NCBI GenBank assembly: GCA_051747405.1
Contig: JBNJGC010000180.1
Span: 1-5,018, forward strand
Source of the DNA: JAPHTQ01 sp051747405
GTDB taxonomy: Bacteria > Pseudomonadota > Gammaproteobacteria > Thiohalomonadales > Thiohalomonadaceae
Reading direction: 5' to 3'
Length of the DNA: 5,018 nucleotides
Shown here: piece after piece, positions 4,525 to 5,018 of the stretch
Numbering within the stretch: the first letter of the stretch is position 1
Layout of the letters: every line of letters begins with the position of its first letter
The notes under the pieces: generated by a model
Databases searched by the model: none
Seen by the model: only the letters and a program-made list of their open reading frames with translations
What the model was told of the DNA's origin: nothing
Position numbers and translations under genes: made by a program

Positions 4525-4739
4525 GGGGCACCGACAAATAGGGACAGCGCCGGAGGGTTGGGAGAGCCGGAGTTTCGGGCGTGCGGACCTCAGATCGACG
4601 CTTCACTCACCCGTAGGGCAAGGTAATAGCGTGCAAGGGAGAAAAAATGGCGGCAATCCCTTGCCTGCAATTTGGAGGGTTCCCTATCGGCACTCCGTGC
4701 CGGAATATGGAGGGAGTACTACATAAACGGGAGCCGAAG

Positions 4740-4840
4740 CTCCACTCTGCTACCACATACAAACCACAAAAAGATCGCAGCCTCTGGCTGCCCGCCGCCA
4801 TGAGGCGGCGTATGGGTGGGATTATGCTGGCAGAGTGGAG
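4740..4840. repeat. Nested 101-bp inverted-repeat structure, candidate structured RNA or element end
   Basis: An 11-bp perfect outer stem, CTCCACTCTGC (4740-4750) with GCAGAGTGGAG (4830-4840), encloses a second partial stem, CCAC-ATA (4753-4759) with TAT-GG-GTGG (4811-4819). Inside it are two adjacent perfect hairpins: GCAGCC-TCT-GGCTGC (4777-4791) and CGCCGCC-ATGA-GGCGGCG (4793-4810). Together they make a branched fold on either strand. No known RNA family was recognised. Confidence 0.5.
4768..4791 (-). terminator. Possible Rho-independent terminator, minus strand
   Basis: On the minus strand GCAGCC-AGA-GGCTGC is followed by GATCTTTTTG, preceded one base earlier by a second GC hairpin (4793-4810). 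This could end a transcript coming from right of the window, upstream of the exporter promoter. The stem is only 6 bp and a GATC separates it from the T run, so the call is moderate. Confidence 0.4.
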
Positions 4841-5018
4841 AAAAAGATATTGGGGAAAACCCTAAGGAACCGTCTTTCGGCAGTAACTACTCTCCCTCCC
4901 CCTCTGACAAGATTTTCCACCGCAGAGGCGCTGACGCCGCCATGGAGGGCGGTGATAGACAATGCATGGGGCACATTGTCGAGGCGCAAAGTTTATGAGG
5001 CGGGTGTGAGTTCGTAGG

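Larger units (their letters stand above)
4525..5018. other. Gene-poor region dense in inverted repeats
   Basis: I see no convincing protein gene in this stretch of nearly 500 bp. Short open frames cross the hairpins and have no recognisable product. Inverted repeats are frequent on the right side: GCAAGGGA/TCCCTTGC (4633-4640, 4657-4664); CGGCAC-TCC-GTGCCG (4688-4702); GGAGC-CGAA-GCTCC (4730-4743); the nested structure at 4740-4840; CACCGC/GCGGTG (4918-4923, 4949-4954) enclosing GGCG-CTGA-CGCC; and GACAATG/CATTGTC (4958-4964, 4974-4980). It could be a structured RNA, 3' UTR of a gene right of the window, or a degenerate palindromic repeat element. Confidence 0.5.

Noticed and set aside
4647..4666. 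TGGCGG...TTGC as a second sigma-54 promoter
   Set aside because: The distance between the GG and GC elements is two bases too long, and that spacing is strict for sigma-54.
4647..4865. 72-codon plus-strand frame with AAGGGAG before the ATG
   Set aside because: The ribosome site is fair, but the frame crosses the whole nested hairpin structure. It uses codons (CTA, GTA, GGA) unlike the neighbours and has no recognisable domain. It was left as a remote possibility only.
4971..4999. Resemblance of GGCGCAAAG to part of a cyclic-di-GMP riboswitch
   Set aside because: Only one short piece matches. The conserved CACGCA...GGCAAACC half of the GEMM-I motif and its stems are not present.
4835..5017. 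60-codon plus-strand frame near the right edge
   Set aside because: It has a GTG start without a ribosome site, no recognisable product and passes through several palindromes.

Overview
The window looks like chromosomal DNA from a GC-rich gammaproteobacterium. The evidence is a FolD that resembles the E. coli enzyme closely, tRNA genes with encoded CCA ends, and a folD / tRNA-Pro-Arg-His block. In Pseudomonas and relatives that block sits between folD and tig-clpP-clpX-lon, so a tig-like gene may lie just left of base 1 (inference). A sulfur-oxidising or phototrophic gammaproteobacterium is possible, but the sequence does not settle the genus.

Layout. Bases 1-660 hold a minus-strand tRNA operon. 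It has a sigma-70-type promoter (632-660), a truncated 5' half of tRNA-Pro (543-580), a 173-bp palindrome-rich spacer, intact tRNA-Pro(UGG), tRNA-Arg(UCU) and tRNA-His(GUG), and a Rho-independent terminator (23-50). folD runs rightward (814-1668). It converges, with a 2-bp gap, on a small DksA/TraR-family zinc-finger gene read leftward (1671-2024).

Bases 2150-2570 hold the most interesting unit. A 55-codon minus-strand gene (2257-2424) encodes a small, apparently exported peptide with a Trp/Asp-rich tail built from two copies of a WxWD repeat. It has a near-perfect sigma-54 (-24/-12) promoter and possible upstream activator sites. Its 3' UTR contains a long hairpin with a C-rich, anti-Shine-Dalgarno-like loop and then a strong terminator. 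The short transcript could act both as an mRNA and as a small RNA.

Bases 2659-4464 encode a complete MsbA-type ABC half-transporter (membrane domain fused to ATPase) on the minus strand. It lies upstream of the peptide gene in the same direction, but the peptide has its own promoter. From 4465 to the window end I find no convincing gene. The right part of that stretch is packed with inverted repeats, including a nested multi-branch structure at 4740-4840 that could be a structured RNA, a tandem terminator or the end of a mobile element.

Functionally the genes are a mix: translation (tRNAs), one-carbon metabolism (folD), probable transcriptional control (DksA-like), membrane export (ABC), and an unknown secreted peptide under alternative sigma control. 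Nothing visible joins them into one pathway apart from possible co-orientation of exporter and peptide.
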